Notes: generated by a model not told the origin, from the sequence alone. DNA of 64,000 nt from CAWFGW01 sp963815495 (GCA_963815495.1 CAWFGW010000012.1:1-64000); one strand, 5' to 3'; numbered from the stretch's first letter, positions 17,560-27,906 are shown. Made by a program: numbers and translations.

Positions 17560-19095
17560 ATGCTTGCAAAAACCTATGGCGGTTCCGTTTATGGTGTGGA
17601 TGCTTCCATTATCACCGTAGAGACCAACGTTACCCAAGGGACCAAATTTTATATGGTAGGTCTTCCTGACAATGCCGTAAAGGAAAGTGAACAACGGGTG
17701 GAATCCGCAATTAAACACTATGGTTATTCGTTCCCACGACAAAAAGTTATCATTAACCTTGCTCCTGCTGATGTTCGAAAGGAAGGTTCCTCCTACGACT
17801 TACCTTTAGCACTAAGCATTCTTAAAGCTTCTGGACAAATAACCGCTGACGAGCTGGATAAATATATTATTATGGGAGAGCTGTCACTAGATGGTGAACT
17901 TCGCCCAATAAAAGGAGTTTTACCGATTGCCATTAAAGCACGTAAAGAAGGGTTAAAAGGTTTTATTCTACCCAAACAAAATGCATCTGAAGCAGCCATT
18001 GTCAATGATTTAGATATTATAGGTGTTGCAACATTAGAAGAAGCAATAGACCATTTATCTGGAATTAACCTTATTACGCCAACCGTAAAAGACACCCGTG
18101 AAATTTTCCAGCATGATGCGCATGCTTTTAGTGTAGACTTTTCTGATGTACAAGGACAAGAATCGGTAAAGCGAGCTTTAGAAGTTTCTGCAGCTGGTGG
18201 TCATAATGTAATTATGGTTGGCCCTCCAGGTTCTGGTAAGACGATGTTAGCACGTAGAATTTCAACCATTCTACCTCCAATGACGTTACATGAAGCGCTG
18301 GAGTCTACAAAAATTCACTCGGTGGCTGGAAAACTAGGTGAAGGCACCTCATTAGTTGCACAACGTCCATTTTGTTCACCTCACCATACTTCTTCTGATG
18401 TCGCTTTAGTTGGAGGTGGAAACATTCCCCAGCCGGGGCAAATATCTTTGGCACACAACGGAATTTTATTTTTAGACGAACTTCCGGAATTTAAACGCAC
18501 CGTTTTAGAAGTTTTGCGTCAGCCTTTAGAAGATAAAGTAGTGACTATATCACGTGCAAAAGCTACCGTTCAGTTTCCTGCTAATTTTATGTTGGTTGCC
18601 AGTATGAATCCCAGTCCTTCGGGTGAGTTTTACTCGGCTGACGGCTCGCATCCTGATAGTCCGGCTGCGGTACAGCGCTATTTGAGTAAAATTTCCGGGC
18701 CATTATTAGATCGTATTGATATTCATATTGAAGTGAATCCGGTTTCGTTTGAAAAAATGACGGGTGATCAAAAAATGGAATCAAGTGCTGAGATTCGTAA
18801 ACGTGTAGTGGCTGCCAGAGAAAGGCAAATCATACGATTCAAAGATACCGACATTCATTCCAACGCAATGATGAGCGCGCCTATGGTGAAAGAATATTGC
18901 AAAATAAATGCTGCCGGGAAGGCACTTCTAAAAACAGCCATGGAACGTTTGGGTTTATCGTCCCGAGCGTACGACCGTATTTTAAAAGTTTCCCGAACCA
19001 TTGCCGATTTATCGGGTAAAGAAGATATCTTAGCAGAACATTTGGCAGAAGCTATTCAATATAGAAGTTTAGACCGCGGTGGTTGGTTGGGGTGA
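17560..19095 (+). CDS. YifB/ComM-family Mg-chelatase-like AAA ATPase
   Basis: This 511-residue protein has an N-terminal Lon-S5-like fold (about 20-165, MGELSLDGELRPIKGVLPI), a central AAA Mg-chelatase domain (about 190-395) and a C-terminal domain. Walker A is GPPGSGKTML, Walker B is LFLDELPEF, and sensor motifs MNPSPSGEF and RIDIHIEV follow. ComM homologues are hexameric helicases that drive branch migration in natural transformation. The zinc-type cysteines of some homologues reduce here to single residues. It appears monocistronic, with 97 bases before it. Confidence 0.9.
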   Translation: MLAKTYGGSVYGVDASIITVETNVTQGTKFYMVGLPDNAVKESEQRVESAIKHYGYSFPRQKVIINLAPADVRKEGSSYDLPLALSILKASGQITADELDKYIIMGELSLDGELRPIKGVLPIAIKARKEGLKGFILPKQNASEAAIVNDLDIIGVATLEEAIDHLSGINLITPTVKDTREIFQHDAHAFSVDFSDVQGQESVKRALEVSAAGGHNVIMVGPPGSGKTMLARRISTILPPMTLHEALESTKIHSVAGKLGEGTSLVAQRPFCSPHHTSSDVALVGGGNIPQPGQISLAHNGILFLDELPEFKRTVLEVLRQPLEDKVVTISRAKATVQFPANFMLVASMNPSPSGEFYSADGSHPDSPAAVQRYLSKISGPLLDRIDIHIEVNPVSFEKMTGDQKMESSAEIRKRVVAARERQIIRFKDTDIHSNAMMSAPMVKEYCKINAAGKALLKTAMERLGLSSRAYDRILKVSRTIADLSGKEDILAEHLAEAIQYRSLDRGGWLG

Positions 19096-19180
19096 AAGAA
19101 ACCCTTGAATTGAAATTTATAAAAACGCGTTTTGCTATCGTAAGAATCGATTGGGAGTTGGGGAAATGTCTTTAATTCGT

Positions 19181-19696
19181 TTATTTCTTACCTATCAAAT
19201 CCTCCATAATATAGGTTTCTAGTTCTTTTTTATCTTTGAAGGTTCTGCCAAAACCAGTAGCATAGGGGATAAAATCAGGAACATAGCCTCTGGTTTTTTT
19301 TACGTAAGTATACCTTGAATTTACGATAATAGTTGAGGTTAAAAACCTATAGGACTTCATTCCCTCTCTATCGTCATCATTATTGTAAGTCAAAAAATAA
19401 TAAGATTCTTCCTCTAAAACACAATCCGGAGTCACTTCAATTATGTCATGATAAGGATGATAAACAGAATAGACATTAATACATTTCCCTACAGGAATAT
19501 CATGCATAGAATCTCTTGCGTATATTAAACTATCTATTTCTACAGTATAACACGTCCCTCCATGTGATAAAGAATCTATTTTGCATAAATTCTCAGTAAG
19601 CGCAGTTCCTTTAAATACTAATGCTACCTCCTCTTTATTCGGTTGAGTTACATTAGCAGATATATAGAAAGAAAACAGGAAAAAAAGATGAATCAT
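19181..19696 (-). CDS. secreted protein of unknown function
   Basis: The 171-residue protein has a short N-terminal hydrophobic segment (MIHLFFLFSFYISANVT) acting as a signal peptide. The mature part resembles the small domain often seen in exported Bacteroidota proteins: ALVFKGTAL early, then CINVYSVYHPYHDIIEVTPD, and SYYFLTYNNDDD. Two of its cysteines (about 38 and 49) could pair. I cannot assign a family with confidence. Its start overlaps the end of the large metalloprotease gene by four bases (ATGA), so the two are cotranslated and it may be an accessory to it. Confidence 0.65.
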   Translation of the reverse strand: MIHLFFLFSFYISANVTQPNKEEVALVFKGTALTENLCKIDSLSHGGTCYTVEIDSLIYARDSMHDIPVGKCINVYSVYHPYHDIIEVTPDCVLEEESYYFLTYNNDDDREGMKSYRFLTSTIIVNSRYTYVKKTRGYVPDFIPYATGFGRTFKDKKELETYIMEDLIGKK

Positions 19697-22113
19697 AGTT
19701 TAACTAGTTTACTTCGGTAAATATGCTCGTTACTTACTAGTTCTATTATATAATTGCCGGAAGGAATATGTTCTAAATCAATATACTGTTGACCGGCTAT
19801 GTAATTGATGTCAAAAACTTTACCGCTAATTGAAATAGCCCTTACTCTGCTTAAAAAACCCGTTACTTTTTCATCTATGTAAACCATCTCATTTGTAATA
19901 ATATTTGGTCTTATAGTTAATTTTTGCTCTAACAAATCCTGTTCTACATCAACCACTACACAGTGTAAAAAGTCATTACCAATATTCTCATAAGGGCAAG
20001 CAGGGTTGAAGTTAAATGCGCGATCAATTGACAAACTTACATTAGCTCCTTCGATGGTGTAAGGTCCTGAAGTAACACTTCTAAATGACACATTACTGTA
20101 AAACATTAAATGTTCAGAATGGTCAATAGACAGATCACTATTATTTACGTGTCCTAGACCTATCGCATGACCTATTTCATGGAGTATGGTTCCTGTAATA
20201 TCAATTTGATTAGGTCCTCTTTCTATTGGGCTATTCCGATACCAAAATCGTGATTCCAGATTTTTATTGATTATTATATCTGTATATTTTGTGACATATT
20301 CTACACTAGTTGTGCATATTCCTGTTACATTGTCAGTAGAAGCAATAGCATCTACTTTATTTGGCACTCCTAATCGGAACACATTTTGTTCAAAATCACT
20401 GTCTGCTAAAGCGTATTTATTGCCGTTCATTTCCAGTTCAATACCAATCCCCACATTACAATTCCACTCTTTTACTGCCTCTACTATGGCATTTAACAAA
20501 TTTGGTTTATCTAAGATCTCTTGTGTAATTTTAAATGTTCTTTTTCCGTTAAAATCATCCGCCACTTTATGTGAGATACCTCTTACTTCATAAGATGAGG
20601 TAACATTTAATAGTGAATATTTGACTATTAACGGTTGGTTAGAAGTATTTTCCCAAATTGCACCGTAGTTTGACACTTTGAAAGTTCCACTACCTGCAGC
20701 TCCTCTTATCGTTTCTTTTGATTTTATAAAATGAGAAGGAACGATAACTTGAATCTCATTATCCGACCATGATTTTATATCAGCATCATCTAATCCACCT
20801 ATAAAGGTGACTCCCCCTACATCTGAATCTCTGAATGATACATTTCCTTTTTTGTCACTACCTCTTGATTTTCCGAAATTATAACCCTTTATGGTAAGTA
20901 ATGAGTTTGTACCACCAGTTATTATTTTTGGGGTAAATGATTCTACTACGGGTTTCCCTACCAACTTGTCATACATAGAACCATTATAATCTACGCTGCC
21001 AAATTCCGACTCACCAGCTCCGATGCTTGATGTCACCGAATATTCACCAAAAGAAAAATCAGGGATTTCAAAACGAATCCCACTTATAAGGTCAATCGAA
21101 GGTGAAACAACCGAATTGATGCGTATTTTAAAGTGCATTAATTGCTGGGGAGTTGATGTAACATAAGTTAAACCTGTTAAGCTTCTGTCAGGATAAGCTG
21201 ATAGATTTACCCCCAGAATATTCGGTTTGTCTTCGTTTATATAAAAATTGTAGTTTAATGGCTTATTAAATGCAGTACCACGAGTAAGTTCTAAATTACC
21301 ATTTGCAAACATTTTATCGCCAAAAGCATCATTATTATAACTTATTTGAATTGCGGCACTCATATAATAGGTAGGGGTACTTGAGGAAATGAGAATATCA
21401 AACTCAACATAGTCTTTATTGTTTTCAAATGTATATTTATAATTATCAAATTCTAAGTCGTACGTGACTGTAGCTGCTAACCTCGCTGTACTCATTCTTT
21501 TTTGTTTTCTTGCATACTCTAATCTTGCATTGAACTTCTTTGTATTTGCCTCAATAATTTTTTCAAGTGAGTCTGCAGGTAATGGCTCCACTCGTTTAAG
21601 CGTTCTACTTATTATTTTTAGAGGCAAGGAGGTGCATGGAGTCAATCCAAAAGATTTAAATTGATTTAATAATTCTTCCGGAGATTCAAAAACACTTCCC
21701 AAACCTTGAGCATAAGGCATTCCTGTCTCGTTCATGAATGATATAGCGGAATGTTCATTGAGTGGATAAAACGCCCCTTCATTTTCTGATAGAAATAAAA
21801 TAAATACTCCACCTAATCCATATTGTTGTGAATGAGAGTAAGAATGTATTAATCCTTCTAGTTCTCCCCCCAAAGTTTTTACAACTATTGAGTCTCTTGA
21901 ATTCCCCTTTAAATCACACGATACTTCTACTGTGTTATTGGTATAAATAAATCCATTTTCGTCCCTAGCACAAATTTGTGAAACTACTTTGCCAAATACC
22001 ACATTACTAGAGTTATGAACAGCTTCTTTGAAGTGATAATTGGTATTCACATCAGCTGCTGAGGCGAAAAAATTTAAGGAAAGAGTAATTAAAGTAGCTA
22101 AAAGATGTTTCAT
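19693..22113 (-). CDS. T9SS-secreted matrixin-like metalloprotease with IPT/TIG domain
   Basis: The protein has 806 residues. A signal peptide (MKHLLATLITLSLNFFASAA) leads into a stretch resembling the small secreted neighbour (about 25-130), a beta-rich region, an IPT/TIG domain (about 398-500, PVVESFTPKIITGGTNSLLT) and a metalloprotease domain whose zinc site is HEIGHAIGLGHVN (about 648-660). The last 80 residues form a type A T9SS sorting domain ending SGNYIIELVSNEHIYRSKL. It should be exported through the outer membrane and act at the cell surface or outside. The small secreted gene follows with a 4-base overlap. Confidence 0.85.
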   Translation of the reverse strand: MKHLLATLITLSLNFFASAADVNTNYHFKEAVHNSSNVVFGKVVSQICARDENGFIYTNNTVEVSCDLKGNSRDSIVVKTLGGELEGLIHSYSHSQQYGLGGVFILFLSENEGAFYPLNEHSAISFMNETGMPYAQGLGSVFESPEELLNQFKSFGLTPCTSLPLKIISRTLKRVEPLPADSLEKIIEANTKKFNARLEYARKQKRMSTARLAATVTYDLEFDNYKYTFENNKDYVEFDILISSSTPTYYMSAAIQISYNNDAFGDKMFANGNLELTRGTAFNKPLNYNFYINEDKPNILGVNLSAYPDRSLTGLTYVTSTPQQLMHFKIRINSVVSPSIDLISGIRFEIPDFSFGEYSVTSSIGAGESEFGSVDYNGSMYDKLVGKPVVESFTPKIITGGTNSLLTIKGYNFGKSRGSDKKGNVSFRDSDVGGVTFIGGLDDADIKSWSDNEIQVIVPSHFIKSKETIRGAAGSGTFKVSNYGAIWENTSNQPLIVKYSLLNVTSSYEVRGISHKVADDFNGKRTFKITQEILDKPNLLNAIVEAVKEWNCNVGIGIELEMNGNKYALADSDFEQNVFRLGVPNKVDAIASTDNVTGICTTSVEYVTKYTDIIINKNLESRFWYRNSPIERGPNQIDITGTILHEIGHAIGLGHVNNSDLSIDHSEHLMFYSNVSFRSVTSGPYTIEGANVSLSIDRAFNFNPACPYENIGNDFLHCVVVDVEQDLLEQKLTIRPNIITNEMVYIDEKVTGFLSRVRAISISGKVFDINYIAGQQYIDLEHIPSGNYIIELVSNEHIYRSKLVKL

Positions 22114-22378
22114 TTTTTAAAAGTTTAATGATAAAATCGAATATATAAAAGTCTTAGAATTTTAGTATCATTATTTAAGTTTTAATTTTTGTTTAGCACA
22201 CGTTTCAAGAATGATTATTTTTTATTTAAGTATTCCCTGAATCTAAAACCACAAACCTGAAACTTTAAACGCTAAACAGTCATCCGTGCAACTTTTCTTT
22301 CTCTTTGTTGAGATAAATTCATAGACTTGTAGCTTGGAAAAAAACTGTAATAATTGGGTCTGAGGACTTCTTATAACT

Positions 22379-25300
22379 ATGCTATCTTACAAAAGAATTA
22401 ATGACATTACGGGTTGGGTTGTATTCCTAATTGCAGCAGCGACATTTACTTTAACTGTAGAGCCAACGGCCAGTTTTTGGGACTGTGGTGAATTTATTGC
22501 TGTTTCTTATAAATTAATGACCCCACACCCTCCAGGCGCACCATTGTTTTTATTGGTTGGTCGCATTTTCTCTTTGTTTGCAGGTGGTGAAGCCTTATCA
22601 GCAGGAGCGAGTGAGGACGCTGCTTTTTGGGTGAACATGGTTTCTGCAATGTCTAGTGCATTCACCATCTTATTCTTGTTTTGGTCGATTACACTTATCG
22701 CTAGAAAAGTTTTAAAAGTCGTTTATGACGAACCGACTATGGGCCAAACCTTAGCTATCATGGGTTCTGGTATTGTAGGTGCATTGGCCTATACCTTTTC
22801 TGACTCTTTTTGGTTTTCAGCCTCTGAAGCGGAAGTTTATGCTTTCTCAGCCTTCTTTACGGCTTTTGTTTTTTGGGCAATATTAAAATGGGAAGTAAAA
22901 GCTGACAATGAAGGTTCTGACCGTTGGTTAATTCTCATCGCCTATATGGTTGGTTTATCCATTGGTGTTCACTTATTAAACTTAGTAACTATACCTGCGA
23001 TGGCGTTTGTTTTTTATTATAGAAAATTTAAACCAAGCATTACTGGTGCGCTTGCTACTTTAGCTCTTAGCTCGGCTATACTAGTAATTATTTTAGTAAT
23101 CATTATCCCTGGAATCCCAAGTATTGCTGGTTGGTTTGAAATCAAGTTTGTAAATGGCTTAGGTCTACCTTTTAACTCTGGAATTATCTTTTTCGCAGTA
23201 TTATTTATTGGTGCAATCACTTATGGTGTGATGTATTCCATCAAACACAAAAAACGCTGGATGAATACCGCTCTTTTGAGTTTAATCTTCATTCTAATTG
23301 GTTATTCAACTTATTTCCTAATTATCATTCGTTCAAACTTCAATCCTCCAATTGATGAAAATAACCCTGAAGAAGTCACAAAGTTCGTTTCATACTTAAA
23401 GCGTGAACAATATGGTGACAGACCGTTATTTTACGGCCCACAGTGGACTTCACAAGTAGGTCGTTCACCTGAGTCAGGTCAGTATTATGAATATGGTGAC
23501 CCAATTTATCAAAGAGGAGAGGATGGTTATGAAATCTATGATTACAAGACCAACTACTATTACCCTTCAAATCAGCAAACCCTATTTCCAAGGATGCATA
23601 GTAAGCAACCACATCATACCCCTCAGTATGAAAGCTGGATGCGCGAACATGGCTACCGTTTCAAGGAAGGAAAATTACCTACAGGCGCACAAAACATCCA
23701 CTTTATGATTAACCGCCAAATTGGCTTTTTCTATTGGCGTTATTTCCTTTGGAACTTTGTAGGTCGTGAAGGTGATATACAAGATAGTGGCGTCTTGTGG
23801 TTTAGTAATGAAAAACTACCTGAGTTAATTCAAAGTGCGGCACGAAATCAGTTCTTTGCTTTACCTTTAATTCTTGGGTTGTTAGGCGTAGCTTTCTTAG
23901 GCGTACGTGACAACAAAATGTTACTGATATTGGGGATGTTGTGGTTCTTCACTGGAGCAGCAATCATTCTTTACCTCAACCCACCTCCAATTGAACCGCG
24001 AGAGCGAGATTATGCCTATGCTGGCTCCTTCTATGCCTTTAGTTTCTTTATCGGACTAGGTGTATTGGCCTTATATGAACTGATCAAAGATTATATCAAA
24101 AACACAAAGTTAGCAGCTGGTTTAGCTACTGTTATTGGTTTAGTTATCCCAATAATTATGGGTGCCCAGGGTTGGGATGATCATGATCGGTCAAGCCGAT
24201 ATCACTCGGTGGATTCAGCGAAAAACTTATTAGCCTCTTGTGCTCCAAACGCCATTTTATTCACTGGTGGAGATAATGACACCTTCCCATTGTGGTATGT
24301 GCAAGAAGTGGAAGGTTTTAGAACCGATGTTCGTGTTTGTAACTTGTCATTATTAAATACTGATTGGTATATCGACCAAATGAAACGTCAAGCGTATGAT
24401 TCTGAGCCATTACCAATTCGCTTTGAAAACAAGGATTATATCCAAGGTACTAATGATTACATCCAATATTACAACCAATCCAAAGAAGATAAGGCAATGA
24501 ACCTGGATGCCTATTTAAATGCGGTTGAAAATCGAAGCAGACAAATTGGTCAGTATTCTCAAGTGGAAGATATTCAGAAGTTCCAAACAGTACTTCCTTC
24601 TAAACAAGTGTATATCGCAACTGATGCTGAGCAAATCAAGAACCTAGACTTTATTCCTGAGAAATTAAAGCCTTTGGCGAAAAACACTCTGGAGTGGAAA
24701 TTGAACCGAGGTGGAGGTATCGACAAAAAAGATTTAATCATGTTAGATATGATTACCAACATCAACAAAGATGGCTGGAAACGTCCAATTTATTTCTCTA
24801 CAACACTTTCATCGAGCAATTACATCGGCTTAAGAGATCACATGGTGCTAGAAGGTTTAGCGTATCGCTTATTACCAATCAAACATGGTCGCTCACAAGG
24901 AATCGTAAATTCAGATGTGATGTATGACAATATGATGAATAATTTCTATTGGAGAGAAATGAACAATCCAAACATTTTCTATGATGAAAATTACAAACGA
25001 TTTGTATTCAACGCTCGGATGCAGTACATGCAATTAGCTTTCGACTTAATTTCAAACGATAATGATAAAGAAAAAGCCAAAGCGGTAATTCATAAAAGTT
25101 TGGAGGTAATGCCTGATAATGTATTTCCTCACGACTACATCGGAGCTCAATTTGTAAGTTTGTTGTTTGAAGTTGGTGACAAAGAAACAGCGAAAACACT
25201 CGCGATGCAGATTGCTCCTAGAACAAAAGAAATGTTGGATTATTATGTAAGCTCTAGAAATACATCTAGTGCTGACTTCCAGCGTTATGCTTCTACTTTA

Positions 25301-25387
25301 GGAACCTTACAATCAGAATTAGAAGCCAACGGAGAAAAAGAAGAAGCCGCCAAGATTAAAGCTTGGATGGATGATCTCTCTAACTAA
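22379..25387 (+). CDS. DUF2723 multi-spanning membrane protein, putative glycosyltransferase
   Basis: The 1002-residue protein starts with the DUF2723 hallmark: a first helix, then TVEPTASFWDCGEFIAVSYK (about 27-46) and PHPPGAPLFLLVGRIF. About a dozen helices fill residues 1-600, with the GT-C-like motif EPRERDYAYAGSFYAFSFF near 543. A soluble C-terminal part carries NDTFPLWYVQEVEGFRTDV and RPIYFSTTL. The family is restricted largely to Bacteroidota and related phyla and is thought to include protein O-glycosyltransferases of the PMT type; the exact reaction is inferred. rlmB starts 11 bases downstream, suggesting cotranscription. Confidence 0.85.
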   Translation: MLSYKRINDITGWVVFLIAAATFTLTVEPTASFWDCGEFIAVSYKLMTPHPPGAPLFLLVGRIFSLFAGGEALSAGASEDAAFWVNMVSAMSSAFTILFLFWSITLIARKVLKVVYDEPTMGQTLAIMGSGIVGALAYTFSDSFWFSASEAEVYAFSAFFTAFVFWAILKWEVKADNEGSDRWLILIAYMVGLSIGVHLLNLVTIPAMAFVFYYRKFKPSITGALATLALSSAILVIILVIIIPGIPSIAGWFEIKFVNGLGLPFNSGIIFFAVLFIGAITYGVMYSIKHKKRWMNTALLSLIFILIGYSTYFLIIIRSNFNPPIDENNPEEVTKFVSYLKREQYGDRPLFYGPQWTSQVGRSPESGQYYEYGDPIYQRGEDGYEIYDYKTNYYYPSNQQTLFPRMHSKQPHHTPQYESWMREHGYRFKEGKLPTGAQNIHFMINRQIGFFYWRYFLWNFVGREGDIQDSGVLWFSNEKLPELIQSAARNQFFALPLILGLLGVAFLGVRDNKMLLILGMLWFFTGAAIILYLNPPPIEPRERDYAYAGSFYAFSFFIGLGVLALYELIKDYIKNTKLAAGLATVIGLVIPIIMGAQGWDDHDRSSRYHSVDSAKNLLASCAPNAILFTGGDNDTFPLWYVQEVEGFRTDVRVCNLSLLNTDWYIDQMKRQAYDSEPLPIRFENKDYIQGTNDYIQYYNQSKEDKAMNLDAYLNAVENRSRQIGQYSQVEDIQKFQTVLPSKQVYIATDAEQIKNLDFIPEKLKPLAKNTLEWKLNRGGGIDKKDLIMLDMITNINKDGWKRPIYFSTTLSSSNYIGLRDHMVLEGLAYRLLPIKHGRSQGIVNSDVMYDNMMNNFYWREMNNPNIFYDENYKRFVFNARMQYMQLAFDLISNDNDKEKAKAVIHKSLEVMPDNVFPHDYIGAQFVSLLFEVGDKETAKTLAMQIAPRTKEMLDYYVSSRNTSSADFQRYASTLGTLQSELEANGEKEEAAKIKAWMDDLSN

Positions 25388-25398
25388 TCCCACTAACT

Positions 25399-26136
25399 TT
25401 GGAAACAACAGATTTCATATTTGGCACCCAACCCGTTCTTGAAGCGCTTAAAGCGGGTAAAGAAATTGAGAAAATATTACTTCAGCGTGATGTTAAAGCC
25501 AACGTGGTTTTTGACATTGTGCAGTTGGCCAAAGATTTAAAAATTCCGATAAGTCATGTACCAGGTGAAAAACTCAATCGTGTCACGCGAAAGAATCACC
25601 AGGGGATCATTGCATTTATGTCTTCTATCAATTATTCCTCTCTGGATAATGTGTTAGATAGCGCCTATAGCAAAGGGCAAATGCCATTGATTTTAGTACT
25701 AGACCAAGTAACCGATGTGCGAAATTTTGGTGCAATTGCCCGTACAGCTGAATGTGCTGGAGTGCATGGCATCGTAATTCCCTCCAAAGGTTCTGCTCAA
25801 ATCAACAGTGATGCGATGAAAACATCAGCTGGAGCATTAAATTATATTCCTGTTTGCCGGGTAGAATATCTTGATAAAACACTCGATTTTCTTAAAGAAA
25901 GTGGTTTGCAATTAGTTGGTTGTACTGAAAAGGCAGACAAAAATTTATATAGCTTTGACTTCACCACACCAGTTGCAATAATAATGGGAAGTGAAGAAAA
26001 AGGAATTTCATCATCATACTTAACAAAATGTGATGATAAAGTGTTGATACCAATGGTGGGTCAAGTTGACTCCCTAAATGTGTCGGTATCGGCAGCGCTT
26101 GTAGTGTATGAAGCTATAAGACAGCGAAATATCTAA
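25399..26136 (+). CDS. rlmB: 23S rRNA (guanosine-2'-O-)-methyltransferase, RlmB/TrmH family
   Basis: The 245-residue SpoU-family enzyme opens with FIFGTQPVLEALKAGKEIEK, the RlmB substrate-binding domain (about 5-80). It continues with the knotted SPOUT catalytic domain: LVLDQVTDVRNFGAIARTAE (about 98), IIMGSEEKGIS (about 193) and IPMVGQVDSLNVSVSAAL (about 215). It methylates a 23S rRNA guanosine in the peptidyl-transferase centre region. The start is TTG at 25399; it lies 11 bases after the DUF2723 gene and gives the standard N-terminus. Confidence 0.92.
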   Translation: METTDFIFGTQPVLEALKAGKEIEKILLQRDVKANVVFDIVQLAKDLKIPISHVPGEKLNRVTRKNHQGIIAFMSSINYSSLDNVLDSAYSKGQMPLILVLDQVTDVRNFGAIARTAECAGVHGIVIPSKGSAQINSDAMKTSAGALNYIPVCRVEYLDKTLDFLKESGLQLVGCTEKADKNLYSFDFTTPVAIIMGSEEKGISSSYLTKCDDKVLIPMVGQVDSLNVSVSAALVVYEAIRQRNI

Positions 26137-26184
26137 ACAGAAGATTCGTAACTTGTGACACAGTTCATGTATTGAAAACACATT

Positions 26185-27408
26185 ATGTACGGAATAAAAA
26201 ATTACATCAACAGAGCAGCACTTTTTGCAAACAACAACCTGAGACCAGGAAAAAAGAAGTTGGCAACGCTGATGTTCTACGCTACTGACCTTTGTGATTC
26301 TGGTTGTAAACACTGTTTAATTTGGGCAAAGCGACCTGTTAAACACCTTCCTTTTGAAAAATTTAAAGAAATCATGCAGTCCGACTGTGTGACAAAAAAC
26401 ACGATGGTGGGTCTTGAAGGCGGTGAGTTTTTATTGCATCCTGAATGGGATAAAATCATGGGGTGGCTCTCTGAAAACCACCCGAATTTTGATTTGCTTT
26501 CTAACTGCTTAAAACCAGATGAAGCCATAGACGCTGTAAAAAGATTCCCTCCTAAACGTCTATACATTTCTTTAGATGGTACTAAGGAGACCTACAAATA
26601 CATGCGCGGAAAAGATGGTTACGACAGCGTACTGAAGGTGATTAAAGCGTGTAAAGATCTTGTGCCTATTTCAACCATGTTTACACTTTCCCCTTACAAC
26701 AACTTCGATGACATGAAGCACGTGGCCGAAATTTGTAAGGAATATGGCGTGGACATGCGTGTCGGTGTCTATAATGACATTGCCTTTTTTGATACCGTTG
26801 AAAAAGCCCACGAAACAGATATTGGATTGAAGAAAGACGATACGGTTCTTCGATACAAAGATGTTAAAAATACCAAAGAAGCAATTTTAGAAAAAAACAT
26901 TGCTTTAAAAACTGCTGAACGAGCAGATATCAACATTGCCAAGCACGATTCTGAAAAACTAGCAGAATACGACTTTAAGTCAAGCATTCCGAATATCATC
27001 AAAGACTTTGAAGAAAATTACGATTTCTTGGTGTTGTATGACGAATGGAGAAGAAAGCGTTTAAAATTAAACTGTTACAGCATTTTAGATAGTTTAGTCG
27101 TACACCCTGACGGTAATGTACCTATTTGCCAAAACTTAGATATCTCGCTAGGTAATGTGAATGAGAATTCGTTAGATGATATCTTCAACGGAAAAGCTAC
27201 CCAAGCGATTCAGAAAGACCACGTACACAACTGCAACCAATGTTGGATTAACTTCCACAGAAAGTACGATGTTGTTCTATATAGAAATTTAGAGAAGTTC
27301 TTTCCGAAGAAAGCCATCGGAAAAATGTTTGGTTATTACCAATGGGAAGAAGACCGTAAAGCCACCTATAATGACTTTATGAATCGCATGGAAGAAGAGT
27401 ATGTATAA
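26185..27408 (+). CDS. radical SAM protein with C-terminal SPASM domain
   Basis: In this 407-residue protein the radical SAM motif is C-DSG-C-KH-C (about 37-44), binding the 4Fe-4S cluster that cleaves SAM. The barrel continues with GLEGGEFLLHPEW (about 75) and LYISLDGTKETYKYMRG. A SPASM region near the C-terminus has cysteines in KLNCYSIL, NVPICQNLDISLGNVNENSL and NCNQCW, which would hold auxiliary clusters. Such proteins modify peptides or other substrates, or mature enzymes. No peptide precursor is recognisable beside it, so the substrate is unknown. A double hairpin terminator follows. Confidence 0.88.
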   Translation: MYGIKNYINRAALFANNNLRPGKKKLATLMFYATDLCDSGCKHCLIWAKRPVKHLPFEKFKEIMQSDCVTKNTMVGLEGGEFLLHPEWDKIMGWLSENHPNFDLLSNCLKPDEAIDAVKRFPPKRLYISLDGTKETYKYMRGKDGYDSVLKVIKACKDLVPISTMFTLSPYNNFDDMKHVAEICKEYGVDMRVGVYNDIAFFDTVEKAHETDIGLKKDDTVLRYKDVKNTKEAILEKNIALKTAERADINIAKHDSEKLAEYDFKSSIPNIIKDFEENYDFLVLYDEWRRKRLKLNCYSILDSLVVHPDGNVPICQNLDISLGNVNENSLDDIFNGKATQAIQKDHVHNCNQCWINFHRKYDVVLYRNLEKFFPKKAIGKMFGYYQWEEDRKATYNDFMNRMEEEYV

Positions 27409-27418
27409 GTATATTAAA

Positions 27419-27486
27419 TAGTTTGTGAGGACACAAACTATAGCTTTTTAGTTAAGAAAGACCTCGTTTAAAGCGAGGTCTTTCTT
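27419..27486. terminator. double hairpin, bidirectional terminator
   Basis: Two stem-loops follow the radical SAM gene. The first has a 9-bp stem (27419-27427 with 27432-27440). The second has a 13-bp stem (27454-27466 with 27474-27486) flanked by A-rich and T-rich tracts. The second would stop both the radical SAM transcript and the convergent lipoprotein operon that ends at 27490. Confidence 0.88.
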
Positions 27487-27489
27487 TTA

Positions 27490-27906
27490 TTATAATTCGA
27501 TTTCAAAAACCTCCTTATTACAGTCTGAGGTACACTTTTCTTCTCCGTTAATTATAACAGTATTAGTATAATAATTATCACAACAATCGGCTTTTGTTCT
27601 TGTCACTGCCACACCCACTATTGCTTTCAAAGTGTCATTATAAAAGATGATAAATTCACTCGTATTATTAACCATTACTTCAAAATCAATTTCGTTCCAT
27701 GAAGTAACTCTTGGCTTATATGATTTTGACTCTAAGGTCACCTTTATAAGAGAATCAATAATTTCTGAAGTTTCATAATTAGTGATTTTAAAGGAAACAT
27801 TAGCGCCTTCTTTACATGAAATGTCGCGGCATTCGTTTTGGCAAGAAAAAGAGACTAATATAAAAGAAGCTAGTATTATATTATTTAATAATTTTCCCAT
27901 TTTCAA
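27490..27906 (-). CDS. small lipoprotein, paralogue group with 31750-32187
   Basis: The 138-residue lipoprotein has the signal ILASFILVSFSC, with acylated Cys about residue 22, then a Cys-rich start (QNECRDISCKEG). The pattern SLIKVTLES, then ADCCDNYYTNTVIIN and CTSDCNKEVFEIEL is shared with the lipoprotein at 31750-32187 (SLIKITRQG, GTCCDVF, VVIDD, CTSNC). The fold looks all-beta with paired cysteines. It overlaps the M43 protease gene by 26 bases and is the last gene of the operon. No known family; function unknown. Confidence 0.72.
   Translation of the reverse strand: MKMGKLLNNIILASFILVSFSCQNECRDISCKEGANVSFKITNYETSEIIDSLIKVTLESKSYKPRVTSWNEIDFEVMVNNTSEFIIFYNDTLKAIVGVAVTRTKADCCDNYYTNTVIINGEEKCTSDCNKEVFEIEL

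Noticed and set aside
19122..19133. AAAACGCGTTTT palindrome between yifB and the T9SS protease locus
   Set aside because: It has no loop and no T-run, and the context does not support a terminator or operator.
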